This document shows, in pieces, positions 1-7,920 of a DNA stretch of 64,000 nt (the stretch's first letter is position 1; each line of letters begins with the position of its first letter). Below the pieces are notes generated by a model that was not told the DNA's origin, did not search any database, and saw only the letters and a program-made list of their open reading frames with translations. The DNA lies in contig OZ242200.1 of assembly GCA_965205995.1 (NCBI GenBank), positions 3,658,001-3,722,000 of the forward strand. Reading direction: 5' to 3'. The position numbers were made by a program, and so were the translations under genes. This DNA comes from MPNO01 sp965205995 (GTDB taxonomy: Bacteria > Pseudomonadota > Alphaproteobacteria > MPNO01).

Positions 1-505
1 ACGAGCAAAACTTGTCGCAGCCCTCCTGGATCGTCAGGAACGCCGCCGGCCCCGGGCTCGCCCCCTCTTCGGGAAGCCGGTCGAATTTCGACTCGAGGGG
101 GAAATCGATATCGAGCAGACCGCGCTCGCCGGCCCGCGCGCGGCGCACGAGGTCGGGCAGGCGGTGATAGGTCTGCGGGCCGATCACGACATCGACCCAG
201 GGCGCGCGGCGCATGATTTCCGCGCCCTCGGCCTGGGCCACGCAGCCGGCCACCACGATCACCGGGGCGCCGCCCTCCCCGCTGCGCGCGTGCCGGCGGG
301 CTGGGGCGCGCATCCGGCCAAGGTCGGAATAGAGCTTCTCGGCCGCCTTCTCGCGGATATGACAGGTGTTGAGGATCGCCACCTCTGCGGCGTCAGCGCT
401 ATCGGTCCGGACATAGCCTTCCGCCGCCATGACATCGGCCATTCGACCGGCGTCATAGACGTTCATCTGGCATCCGTAACTCTTAATGAATAACCGCTTT
501 GCCAA
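1..505 (-). CDS. miaB: tRNA-2-methylthio-N6-dimethylallyladenosine synthase, N-terminal part (partial)
   Basis: This is the N-terminal 168 codons of MiaB, the radical-SAM enzyme that methylthiolates i6A37 of tRNA. The gene runs off the left edge. The reading has the typical start KRLFIKSYGCQMNVYDAGRM, then the other two cysteines of the UPF0004 domain (in NTCHIREKA and AGCVAQAEG). It ends just inside the radical-SAM motif (IQEGCDKFC). No ATG precedes the conserved N-terminus; TTG at 505 is the best start, and the internal ATG at 466 would cut off the first conserved cysteine. In alphaproteobacteria miaB commonly lies near the acyltransferase, fur, rimI and tsaB, as it does here. Confidence 0.93.
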   Translation of the reverse strand, partial: MAKRLFIKSYGCQMNVYDAGRMADVMAAEGYVRTDSADAAEVAILNTCHIREKAAEKLYSDLGRMRAPARRHARSGEGGAPVIVVAGCVAQAEGAEIMRRAPWVDVVIGPQTYHRLPDLVRRARAGERGLLDIDFPLESKFDRLPEEGASPGPAAFLTIQEGCDKFCS

Positions 506-568
506 GAACGTAACCCCGGTCCCGCGCCGCGCCGCGGGTATTCGAAGCTAGCACGGGTCGCGGGCGAG

Positions 569-1402
569 TCAAGAAACCGGCACCGGCGCGGCTCCGCCCG
601 CGCCCTCCCAATCGCCGACGCGCCCGGCATTGGCGGTCGATACACCGTCGGCGACGACGGACTGGCAGTGCTCCGAAAGCGCCTTGCGCGTGGCGAAGGC
701 CTCCAGATTCACAACCGGGTGGAACAGCACATCGATGGTAATCGTGCCGAGCCCGAGCAGGGCGAAAGCATGCGATCCCATGGACATGTCGCCGTACCAC
801 GCGACGAACGGTTTCAGGCTGCGCCCGAGCGGCATGCCGTCGAGGCGCGTATAGGCGACCGAGACCGGCTGGACGGTCACCGCGACCTCGTCTCCGCCGC
901 CCCGTGCGGCGGCGAACAGCGCGCTCTTGAAGGGCATCACGCGCAACCCGTCCGATGTCGTGCCCTCGGCGAACAGCACCAGGTTTCCGCGCTGTTCGAA
1001 ACGGCCGCGGATGGAGTCGCGCTGGGCAGGGGCGGCGCGGCCCCGGCGTTCGACGAAAACGGTGCGTTGCAGCCGAGCCAGGGTGCCGAAGAGCGGCCAA
1101 GAGGCGACCTCCGCCTTGGCGACGAAGGATCCGGGGATCACCGAGGCGAGCACCGCGATGTCGATATAGGAGGCGTGATTGGCGATGAAGAGGGTGGGCT
1201 GCGCCGTCGAGCGCTTGCCGCGGGTCTTCACGTCGAAGCCGAAAATCCGGCAGCACAGGCGGTGGTAGAAGACCGGCAGGCTGACGGCGAGCCGCCAGCC
1301 CAATGCCACCGCCACCGCCTGGAGCGGCATCAGGGACAAGGTCACCGCGAGGTAGACGACGATCCTCGCGACGGCGCGGAGCGGGGAGACCATGCCGGCC
1401 AT
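569..1402 (-). CDS. olsA: Lyso-ornithine-lipid O-acyltransferase (PlsC family)
   Basis: A 277-residue membrane-associated acyltransferase of the PlsC/AGPAT family. The NHASYID box (residues 75-81) carries the catalytic H(x)4D motif, and FAEGTTSDG is the second substrate-binding block. Hydrophobic segments occupy the first 45 residues. It lies 3 bp downstream of an OlsB-type N-acyltransferase, so the likely reaction is O-acylation of lyso-ornithine lipid rather than lysophosphatidate. That assignment rests on context, because a generic 1-acylglycerol-3-phosphate acyltransferase looks the same at motif level. A second ATG at 1393 is possible. Confidence 0.82.
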   Translation of the reverse strand: MAGMVSPLRAVARIVVYLAVTLSLMPLQAVAVALGWRLAVSLPVFYHRLCCRIFGFDVKTRGKRSTAQPTLFIANHASYIDIAVLASVIPGSFVAKAEVASWPLFGTLARLQRTVFVERRGRAAPAQRDSIRGRFEQRGNLVLFAEGTTSDGLRVMPFKSALFAAARGGGDEVAVTVQPVSVAYTRLDGMPLGRSLKPFVAWYGDMSMGSHAFALLGLGTITIDVLFHPVVNLEAFATRKALSEHCQSVVADGVSTANAGRVGDWEGAGGAAPVPVS

Positions 1403-1405
1403 GGG

Positions 1406-2257
1406 CTAGCGCCGTTCGCGCTCGTAGTGACGGAGATACTTGTCGGTCACCAGATCGGTCTTGACGATGATCGACACGTCGATGGTGTTGAATTGGTGGT
1501 CGACCACCGCCCCGTCGCCGACAAAGCCGCCGAGCCGGAGATAACCCTTGATCAGCGGCGGCATCGCGGCGAGCGCCTCGCGCGGAACGATCGCCGTGCG
1601 CGGCAGCATCTTCATGTCGACGAAACGCCCCTCGATCGCCCGCGGGCGCAGAGCGGGCGGCGCCAGATGGTAGTAGTAGAGATAAGAGAGTTGCAGTCCG
1701 ACCGCCTCGGGGTCGGTGCCCGGGAGGCTCGCGCAGCCGAACATCAGGGCGATGTCGTGGTGAAACACATAGGCCGCGATCGCCCGCCAGAGGAGTTGCA
1801 TTGTCGGCCGGTTGCGGTAGTCCCGCTCGACGCAGGACCGGCCGAGCTCCAGCACCTCGTCGGGATAGACCTCGAAATGCGAGATGTCGAACTCGTCGGC
1901 GGAATAGAAACCGGCATGGGCCCGCGCCTGCTTCCGGCGCAGCAGGCGATAGGTCCCGACCACCCCGCCCGGCAGGTCGTGCCGGCCGGGATCGATCACC
2001 AGCAGGTGGTCGCATACGGCATCGAAGGAATCGGCGTCGCGCTTCAGCGCCGCGGTCTCGGCCGACGGCGTGGCCTTCATTTCTTCGTAGAACACGCGGT
2101 AACGGAGGGCCTGGGCCGCCTCGACATCTTCGGAAGACCCTGCGAGCCGCGCTTCCAGACCGCTCTGGGCGAGCGACAGGAAATCGCCCCCGGGCTTCGT
2201 CTCCCTGTCCGAACGGGCGGACGGATCGGCCTTTCCGGCCGTTTCGATTTGCCGCAT
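1406..2257 (-). CDS. olsB: L-ornithine N-alpha-acyltransferase (hemolysin-like GNAT)
   Basis: A 283-residue protein of the OlsB / hemolysin-like GNAT family. OlsB transfers a 3-hydroxyacyl chain from acyl-ACP to ornithine, the first step of ornithine-lipid synthesis. Family blocks visible are ALRYRVFYEEM near residue 50, VVGTYRLLRR, the acyl-carrier region EVLELGRSCVERDYRN, and ALMFGCASLPGTDP. The olsB-olsA pairing is established in rhizobia and relatives. Ornithine lipids are phosphate-free and often rise on phosphate limitation, which fits the Pho operon in the same window, but no Pho box was seen upstream. Confidence 0.87.
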   Translation of the reverse strand: MRQIETAGKADPSARSDRETKPGGDFLSLAQSGLEARLAGSSEDVEAAQALRYRVFYEEMKATPSAETAALKRDADSFDAVCDHLLVIDPGRHDLPGGVVGTYRLLRRKQARAHAGFYSADEFDISHFEVYPDEVLELGRSCVERDYRNRPTMQLLWRAIAAYVFHHDIALMFGCASLPGTDPEAVGLQLSYLYYYHLAPPALRPRAIEGRFVDMKMLPRTAIVPREALAAMPPLIKGYLRLGGFVGDGAVVDHQFNTIDVSIIVKTDLVTDKYLRHYERERR

Positions 2258-2284
2258 GCGCGGTCCGGCTCCGCTATTATCGGG

Positions 2285-2713
2285 CTAGTTGGTCTTCTGC
2301 CCGGTGCCCGCGGGAACGCCATAGAGTTCGAGACGCTCGCCGACGAGATCGTATCCGAGATCGCGGGCGATCTTGCGCTTGAGTTCCTCGAGCTCCTCGC
2401 TTTCGAACTCGATCACATCGCCGGTCTCGAGATTGATCAAATGGTGATGGTGGTGGCGTCCTTCAACTTCTTCGTAGCGGGCGCGCCCGTCGCCGAAATC
2501 GAGCCGCTCGAGGATCTGCTGCTCCTCGAACAGGCGGACCGTGCGGTAGACCGTGGCAATGCTGACCCGGGGGTCGATCTCGACCGCCCGCTTGTGCAGC
2601 TCCTCGACATCCGGGTGATCGGTAGAATCCGAAAGCACGCGGGCGATAGCGCGCCGCTGCTCGGTCATTTTCATGCCCTTGTCACGGCAGAGTTGTTCTA
2701 TCCGCGATTGCAT
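2285..2713 (-). CDS. fur: Fur-family metal-responsive transcriptional regulator
   Basis: About 142 residues, the usual Fur length. The N-terminal winged helix includes MTEQRRAIARVL and VSIATVYRTVRLFEE. The metal and dimerisation part has a run of histidines (GRHHHHHLINLETGDVIEF) and an acidic C-terminal helix. It resembles the alphaproteobacterial Fur/Mur branch rather than Irr, because it keeps the full dimerisation domain. Which metal it senses cannot be read from sequence. I prefer the ATG at 2713, which has GGAG six bases upstream; a GTG at 2728 would add five residues. olsB starts 27 bp downstream, so the genes may be cotranscribed. Confidence 0.9.
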   Translation of the reverse strand: MQSRIEQLCRDKGMKMTEQRRAIARVLSDSTDHPDVEELHKRAVEIDPRVSIATVYRTVRLFEEQQILERLDFGDGRARYEEVEGRHHHHHLINLETGDVIEFESEELEELKRKIARDLGYDLVGERLELYGVPAGTGQKTN

Positions 2714-2848
2714 GCTGCGCTCCGCCACCCAAAGAAAGAGTAGGGGGTTCCGGGAGCATAGTCAAAGTCGATTTCCGGCCGCGCCGGGGAATGCGGCGGG
2801 GCTCGACAGAGATGGTATAGTCCCTGCCGGTGCGGCGGCATCGCGGTT

Positions 2849-3118
2849 ATGGATCACTTTCTCGACATCACGGCAGACATTTGCCCGATGACTTTCGTGC
2901 GGACCCGGCTGCTGATCGAGCGCATGGCGGCCGGCGACACCGCGACGATCGTCCTGCGCGGCGCCGAGCCGATCGAGAACGTCCCGGCGTCGGTCACCGA
3001 GCTCGGCCACCGGGTGATCGCGATGGGCCCGCTGGCCGACGATCCGGCGCGGGATCGCATCGGGCGGGGCGGGGCGGTGCAGGACGGCGACATGGTTCTC
3101 AGGATCGCGAAGACCTAG
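2849..3118 (+). CDS. TusA/SirA-family sulfur-carrier-like protein
   Basis: An 89-residue protein with the two-layer TusA fold and the cysteine motif near the N-terminus (DITADICPMTFVRTRL). The canonical motif is CPxP; here the second proline is replaced (CPMT). TusA relatives pass persulfide sulfur in tRNA thiolation or sulfur metabolism. This member is a paralogue of uncertain partner. It is transcribed divergently from fur, and its last 20 bp overlap the convergent rimI. Confidence 0.82.
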   Translation: MDHFLDITADICPMTFVRTRLLIERMAAGDTATIVLRGAEPIENVPASVTELGHRVIAMGPLADDPARDRIGRGGAVQDGDMVLRIAKT

Positions 3119-3638
3119 CCTGTCGCCGGCCGGTCGCGGTTTCGGCGGCCGGCGGCGCGGCGCCCAGATAGGCTTGGGGAACCAGCTCGCAGCGCATCGT
3201 CAGCGCGTCCATCGCGCCACCGCCGGCGAGGGCGTAGTAGTCCTCGCGGCGGCCGACGATTCCCAATCCGCGGCTTTCGTAGAGGCGCCTTGCGGCGGTG
3301 TTGAGCTCCCCCACCTCGAGGAAGAAGTGCCGCACGCGCATCGCCGCCGCCCGTGCGATCGCCGCGTCGAGCAGGGCGGCTCCGAATCCCTGCCTCCGCC
3401 GGCGGGGGGCGACGCCGAGCGAGAGAAGCTCGCATTTGTCGACGCCGATGCGGCCGAGAGCGAATGCCGCGGCGGGGGCACCGGCGCCGGCGCGCGCGAC
3501 CAGCCCGAACGCGCCCGTCGTCGCGAGCACGCGCCGGATCATGTCGCCCGACCAGGCATCGTCGAAGCAGGCGCCATGGATCGCGGCCACGCATTCGATG
3601 TCATGCGCATCGATGGGCTCGATCGGCATTGCGCTCAC
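3099..3638 (-). CDS. rimI: Ribosomal-protein-alanine N-acetyltransferase (RimI)
   Basis: A 179-residue GNAT acetyltransferase. The acetyl-CoA-binding loop is APRRRRQGFGAALL, and FLEVGELNTAARRLYESRGL is the RimI-typical block followed by GRREDYYAL. RimI acetylates the N-terminal alanine of ribosomal protein S18. The start is GTG at 3638; its GTGA overlaps the TGA of tsaB, indicating translational coupling. The tsaB-rimI pairing is very widespread and supports the call. Confidence 0.93.
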   Translation of the reverse strand: MSAMPIEPIDAHDIECVAAIHGACFDDAWSGDMIRRVLATTGAFGLVARAGAGAPAAAFALGRIGVDKCELLSLGVAPRRRRQGFGAALLDAAIARAAAMRVRHFFLEVGELNTAARRLYESRGLGIVGRREDYYALAGGGAMDALTMRCELVPQAYLGAAPPAAETATGRRQARSSRS

Positions 3639-4414
3639 GGCCTGAGCCGCCCGCCGCCCGGCGGCTTGACCGCGTCCGGGGGGCGGAGATAGAGCGGCCG
3701 CGGCGGCTGCAGCCCGTCGGCGGGCGGCGACCGCCAGCGCTCGGCCGCGATCTCGGCGACCACCGCGGCATCCGCCCGGAAATCGCCCGCCGGGCCCCTG
3801 AAGCCGATACCGCGGGCTTCCAGCAGGGGCCGGATGGATGCCGCCGCATCCCCCGCGAGAAGCAGCGGCCCCGCGCCGAGCGAGGAGACGAGCGGCTCTG
3901 GCATCATCGCAAGCGGCCCGGTTAGCGCTGCGCCGTCGGGCGCGAAGCGTTGAGCGTATAAATCGGCCCGCCTCGTATCAAGAACCACAAGGCAGTCGGC
4001 GCCGCCGCCGGGTGCCGCGCGCAAGGCGGCGCGGGCTATCGCCTCGAACGCGGTGACGCCGATAACCGGCCGGGACAGCGCCAGCGCGAGGCCGCGGGCG
4101 GCGGCGATCGCGGTGCGGATACCGGTGAACGAGCCGGGACCGACGGTGACCGCGAAGCAGCCGATTTCGCGATAGAAGGTGCCCGCTTCGGCGAGGACAT
4201 CGGCGATCATCGGCATGAGGATCTCGGCATGGCCGCGCGCGAGGTGGGCGGATCGGGCGGCGCGGATTTCGCCGCCCGCGGCAAGCGCGACCGAACACGC
4301 CGCACCGGCGCCGTCGATCGCCAGCAGGGGGGCGACGGGCCTCGCTCGACGGGTTGGACTCGCTGCGGACATTCCGGGTGGATCACTCAGGCAGTCGCGC
4401 CGAAATGCAGGCAT
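3635..4414 (-). CDS. tsaB: tRNA threonylcarbamoyladenosine biosynthesis protein TsaB
   Basis: An ASKHA-fold protein of up to 259 residues, the scaffold subunit that partners TsaD in t6A37 modification of tRNA. Visible motifs are LLAIDGAGAACSVAL at the N-terminus and the family block VTVGPGSFTGIRTAIAAARG, followed by LVVLDTRRADLYAQ. The first 14 residues before MSAASPTRRARP are not conserved-looking, so an ATG at 4372 (245 aa) is an equally good start. It is followed directly by rimI. Confidence 0.92.
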   Translation of the reverse strand: MPAFRRDCLSDPPGMSAASPTRRARPVAPLLAIDGAGAACSVALAAGGEIRAARSAHLARGHAEILMPMIADVLAEAGTFYREIGCFAVTVGPGSFTGIRTAIAAARGLALALSRPVIGVTAFEAIARAALRAAPGGGADCLVVLDTRRADLYAQRFAPDGAALTGPLAMMPEPLVSSLGAGPLLLAGDAAASIRPLLEARGIGFRGPAGDFRADAAVVAEIAAERWRSPPADGLQPPRPLYLRPPDAVKPPGGGRLRP

Positions 4415-4490
4415 TCCGGCATCGCGGCGCGATCGTTGTTGCGAACCGACCCGGACAGGATAGCGCGCCCGCGATGCCGCGCCGCCACAA

Positions 4491-4519
4491 TTGAGTCGCG
4501 GTTCATGCCTTCTTATTGT
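4491..4519 (+). promoter_or_regulatory. Candidate sigma-70-type promoter for the dipeptidase gene
   Basis: TTGAGT (4491-4496), a 17-base spacer, then TATTGT (4514-4519). Transcription would start near 4526, 23 bases before the ATG at 4549. This excludes the upstream in-frame GTG at 4516, which lies inside the -10 element. Confidence 0.5.
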
Positions 4520-4548
4520 GGCGCGTCTCGAAGCGTGAGGTCGGCCGC

Positions 4549-5100
4549 ATGTCCCTTGTAGAGATCACCCCCGAAGAGTTCGGCGTCACGCTCGACATCG
4601 CCTATGCGACCGCCCGGAACTTCACCGGGCGTCCGGTGTATGCGCGACCGGCCTGCTATCTCCACAGCGCCGCAGCCGAGGCGCTCCGCCGGGCGGTGCG
4701 TCTCGCGCGTGGCATCGGGCTCGGGATCTGCATCTTCGACGGCTTTCGCCCGACCGAGGCCCAACAGGTCTTGTGGGAGCATACGCCCGACCCGGAATTC
4801 GTGGCCGACCCGCGCAAGGGGTCGCCGCACTCGCGCGGCGTCGCCGTCGATCTGACGCTGCTTGACGGCGAGGGCGCTGCGCTCGCGATGGGAACGGCGT
4901 TCGATGCCTTCACGCCGCTGTCCCATCACGGCAGCACGGGCATCGATGCCGGGGCTCAGCGCAACCGCTTCCTCTTGCTCGGGCTGATGAGCGCCGCGGG
5001 CTGGGATTTCTATCGTAACGAGTGGTGGCACTATCAGCTCTTCGATGCGCGATCCTACCCGCTGCGCGGTGACGGAGATCTCCCCGAACCCATGATGTGA
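4549..5100 (+). CDS. VanX/DdpX-type D-alanyl-D-alanine dipeptidase
   Basis: A 183-residue zinc dipeptidase of the M15D (VanX) family. The zinc-binding motif SPHSRGVAVDLTL (SxHxxGxAxD) and the C-terminal EWWHYQL with the catalytic Glu and third zinc ligand His are intact, as is the conserved FDGFRPTEAQ. Such enzymes split D-Ala-D-Ala for recycling. No vanH, vanA or two-component partner is nearby, so a peptidoglycan-turnover role is more likely than glycopeptide resistance. There is no obvious signal peptide, which suggests a cytoplasmic enzyme. The start at 4549 follows a plausible promoter. Confidence 0.9.
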   Translation: MSLVEITPEEFGVTLDIAYATARNFTGRPVYARPACYLHSAAAEALRRAVRLARGIGLGICIFDGFRPTEAQQVLWEHTPDPEFVADPRKGSPHSRGVAVDLTLLDGEGAALAMGTAFDAFTPLSHHGSTGIDAGAQRNRFLLLGLMSAAGWDFYRNEWWHYQLFDARSYPLRGDGDLPEPMM

Positions 5101-5174
5101 ACTCGGCTGCACCGCGAAATCGCGCTTGCCGCGCGGCCTTTTGGGGCGCAACATCCCGGCGGTCGAGGGTTCGG

Positions 5175-6245
5175 ATGACACGTGTTAGTTTAGTTGGGCA
5201 CGCATATCGGTATCGGCGACGGATTTTGTCCGGTGCGCTCGCGGCGCTGACCGTCTTCGTCGGTTCGGGCGCGGCGACGGGGACCGCCGCCGCCGCAGTG
5301 GTTCTGATGTATCAGAGATTCGGCGAACGCGAGGCCCCGTCCACGGCGATCCGGATCGATCAGTTCGAAGCCCATCTCAAGGTGATGGCGGAACGGGGCC
5401 TGAACGTGATGGCGTTGCCGGACATCCTGGCGGCGCTCAAGGCCGGGCGGGGGCTGCCCGAACGCACTGTCGCGCTGACCATCGAGGGCGCGTTTCTCTC
5501 GGTCTACAACGAGGCTTGGCCGCGGCTGCGTGAAGCGGAGCTCCCCTTCACCCTGTTCGTCTCCACCGATGCGATCGACGAAGGCCGACGCTCGCATATG
5601 AGTTGGGACCAACTCCGCGAGATCGTTCGTGGCGGGGCGACCATCGGCAACCAGACGGCGACCCATCGGCAGATGCCGCCGCGCGGGCGCGAGAGCAACG
5701 ATCGGGACATCAAGGAGGCGACGCGTCGTTTGCGGGAGGAGCTGGGCGTGACGCCGGAACTCTTCGCCTACCCTTACGGCGCGATGTCGCTCGCGGTGCG
5801 GGATGTGGTGCTGGAAAACGGATTCTCGGCGGCGTTCGGGCACCATTCGGGCGTGCTTCATTCCGGCTCGCGGTTCCATTTCCTGCCGCGGTTTCCGATG
5901 AACGAAGTCCATGGCGGCGCCGAACGCTTTCGCCTCGCCGCCGATGCGCTACCCCTGCAGGTGTCGGACCTCACCCCGGCCGACCCCTATCTGGCGCCCG
6001 ACCGCAACCCGCCCAATGTGGGCTTCACGGTGACCGGCGAGGCGTTGGCGTATATCGACCTGCTCGCATGCTACACCTCGGGTCAGGGAAAGGTGCGCAT
6101 GGAGCGCATCGGGCCGGCACGCGTGGAACTGCGGTTCGCAAGGGCGTTCCCGCCGGGGCGGCCACGCCTCAACTGCACCGTGCCGGCCAAGCAGGGCCGC
6201 TGGCGCTGGTTCGGCACGCAATTCCTGGTAAGAAATCCTGGCTAG
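5175..6245 (+). CDS. Polysaccharide-deacetylase-fold protein with degraded catalytic motifs
   Basis: A 356-residue exported protein with a basic N-terminus, a hydrophobic segment around residues 18-42, then a NodB-like domain. The overall fold signature is present (VLMYQRFG, FTLFVSTDAI, LFAYPYGAMS). Motif 1 reads LTIEGAF at residues 101-107 instead of TFDDG. Motif 2 reads NQTATH at 159-164 instead of SHTxxH. Catalytic base, metal-binding Asp and first His are therefore changed, and hydrolytic activity is doubtful. The ATG at 5175 is preferred over an extension back to 5097, which would overlap the dipeptidase gene. Its 3' end overlaps the convergent Bax-like gene by 4 bp. Confidence 0.85.
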   Translation: MTRVSLVGHAYRYRRRILSGALAALTVFVGSGAATGTAAAAVVLMYQRFGEREAPSTAIRIDQFEAHLKVMAERGLNVMALPDILAALKAGRGLPERTVALTIEGAFLSVYNEAWPRLREAELPFTLFVSTDAIDEGRRSHMSWDQLREIVRGGATIGNQTATHRQMPPRGRESNDRDIKEATRRLREELGVTPELFAYPYGAMSLAVRDVVLENGFSAAFGHHSGVLHSGSRFHFLPRFPMNEVHGGAERFRLAADALPLQVSDLTPADPYLAPDRNPPNVGFTVTGEALAYIDLLACYTSGQGKVRMERIGPARVELRFARAFPPGRPRLNCTVPAKQGRWRWFGTQFLVRNPG

Positions 6246-7252
6246 TTGGGAAGACGGGGCGCGTCGCCGGCCGGGCCCTTCGCGAATTGCGGCAGTCCGG
6301 GATCGAGCTTGAGGCGGTCGAGCTCGGCGAGCGCGTTGGTGCGCATGATCGCGCGCACGGTCTCGACATAGGCTTGCCGGCGCACGGAATAGGCTTGGAG
6401 GTCGCCCGCCAGCGCGGTCGCATTGAACCTACCCTCCGCCGCGCGCATCTCGCTCCGCCGCGCCCGGAACGCCGCATAGGCGGGATGGGTGTTGAGGTTC
6501 GAGACGTAAGAAACCACGGCGGCGAGCAGCTGGCTGAAACGGCGAATGCGGAAATTGTCTCCCGGCGGAATGCGCTGGGGCACCATGCCTGTGCTGCTCT
6601 TGTAGCTCCGCTCGCCGAACAGCGCGTTGCCGCGGCGGACGAACCGCGAGGTGCCCCAGCCGGTCTCCTCCGCCGCCTGGGCGACGGCGAGGGACGGCGG
6701 GACGATGTCGACCCGGGACAGCAATTCCCCGAAGTCGAACGGCTCCACCTTGTAGGCGGCGAAAACGTGCCAAAGCCACCGCTCGGCGCCGGCCGGCAGC
6801 GAGCCGTGGCGGGCATACGCCGACCGAAGGCGTTCGACGCGCTTCCTGTCGCGCAGGATCGCCTCGTTGGTGGTGAGGATCAACGGCAGCGCGATACGGA
6901 TGAACACCGCCTTGCGCCTTTCCGTCCGGCGCAGGTCCGAGAGACCGTGGGGCATCCGGCTGACCAGGACACGCGGCACCACGCCACGCTCGCGCACCCG
7001 GTCGAGTCGGTAACCGAGATGCGCGAAAAGCGCCTCGAGCGCCTCCACGGTACTGCCCCGTGGATAATGCGCCGAGTTTATGCCCCGCCATTTGGCGACC
7101 GGAGACCGCTCAAAATATGAGAGCTGGAATCCGCTGCCGGTGATACGGGCGCCATAGGTTTCCGCTCCCGCGGCCGCCGGAATCAGGGCGACCGACAGGC
7201 CAACGAACCATCCGCAGCGGACGGCTCGCCAACTTCTCAATCCCACCAACAC
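6242..7252 (-). CDS. Bax-like exported glucosaminidase-domain protein
   Basis: A 336-residue protein with an N-terminal signal segment (hydrophobic to about residue 30, ending PAAAGA). The C-terminal half matches the glucosaminidase family that includes Bax. The key block is PPSLAVAQAAEETGWGTSRF with the expected glutamates, followed by RRGNALFGE. The likely action is cleavage of peptidoglycan glycan chains in the periplasm. It is convergent with the deacetylase-like gene, and the upstream dipeptidase adds to a small envelope neighbourhood. Confidence 0.85.
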   Translation of the reverse strand: MLVGLRSWRAVRCGWFVGLSVALIPAAAGAETYGARITGSGFQLSYFERSPVAKWRGINSAHYPRGSTVEALEALFAHLGYRLDRVRERGVVPRVLVSRMPHGLSDLRRTERRKAVFIRIALPLILTTNEAILRDRKRVERLRSAYARHGSLPAGAERWLWHVFAAYKVEPFDFGELLSRVDIVPPSLAVAQAAEETGWGTSRFVRRGNALFGERSYKSSTGMVPQRIPPGDNFRIRRFSQLLAAVVSYVSNLNTHPAYAAFRARRSEMRAAEGRFNATALAGDLQAYSVRRQAYVETVRAIMRTNALAELDRLKLDPGLPQFAKGPAGDAPRLPN

Positions 7253-7382
7253 TTGTTGTACTGGGAAACGACTTCATACGGAGCCGTCGCCCCAGTCTCC
7301 CTTGTTCGTTGAACCGTTTCCTCTCTACAGAGCTTGGTCCGAACGGGCCGATTGATCAAGCGTCTTGTGGATAAATTTTTCT
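7253..7382. other. Intergenic spacer with no gene seen
   Basis: 130 bp between the universal stress protein gene and the downstream Bax-like gene. It has a locally lower GC content, including an A/T-rich run near 7368-7385. No tRNA cloverleaf, strong terminator or convincing promoter pair was found. Confidence 0.4.
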
Positions 7383-7907
7383 TTAGGAGAGCCCGTCGAG
7401 TTGTTCGTCGCTCAGCGTGCCGGGAACGACGGTGATGGGTATGGGGAATTTTCCCGACAGCTTGCCGGCGATCGCCGACACCAGCGGCCCGGGGCCCTTC
7501 TTGTCGGTGCCCGCGCCAAGCACCAGTATGGAGATCGTGGGCTCCTCTCCGATCAGCTGGACGATCGCATCCCTGGGCGCGCCTTCCCGCACATAGAGGA
7601 TCGGCGTTCGGCCGGTGATGGTCACGACTTCCGCGGCATGCTCCTGGAGCACCCGTTCCGCTTCCTCCCGTCGCTCTTCGCGCATTCTTTCCGCCACCGC
7701 CATCCAGTGCTGGAAGTCGCCCGGCTCGATGACGTAGAGCAGCGCCACCCGGCCGCCCGTGCGCCTGGCCCGAAGCGCGGCGAAACGCAGCGCGACATGC
7801 ACCTCCTGGCTGGAATCGACGACACAGAGGAAGACGCGCTCCCTGGCGGGCTCGGCGTTCGGCGCCGTGTCGGCGGAACCGTAGTCGGCAATCCGTTCAT
7901 CGGCCAT
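7383..7907 (-). CDS. Universal stress protein (UspA domain)
   Basis: A 174-residue single UspA domain. The core begins RVFLCVVDSSQEVHVALRFA and continues GGRVALLYVIEPGDF. The nucleotide-binding region appears as ILVLGAGTDKKGPGPLVSAI, close to the G2xG9xG(S/T) pattern of ATP-binding members but not exact. It ends IPITVVPG. The ATG at 7907 is chosen because the upstream extension runs through the preceding gene. It lies 13 bp downstream of the TIGR02186 gene, so it is the third gene of a tauE - TIGR02186 - usp operon. Confidence 0.88.
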   Translation of the reverse strand: MADERIADYGSADTAPNAEPARERVFLCVVDSSQEVHVALRFAALRARRTGGRVALLYVIEPGDFQHWMAVAERMREERREEAERVLQEHAAEVVTITGRTPILYVREGAPRDAIVQLIGEEPTISILVLGAGTDKKGPGPLVSAIAGKLSGKFPIPITVVPGTLSDEQLDGLS

Positions 7908-7920
7908 GGGCCCGGTCCCG

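Noticed and set aside
668..2743. A 691-codon plus-strand frame opposite olsA, olsB and fur.
   Set aside because: All three minus-strand genes are recognisable families; the plus-strand reading is rich in Arg, Gly and His with no motif.
4549..5100. Vancomycin-resistance function for the VanX-type dipeptidase.
   Set aside because: No vanH, vanA/B or VanRS-like genes nearby; family members also serve D-Ala-D-Ala recycling.
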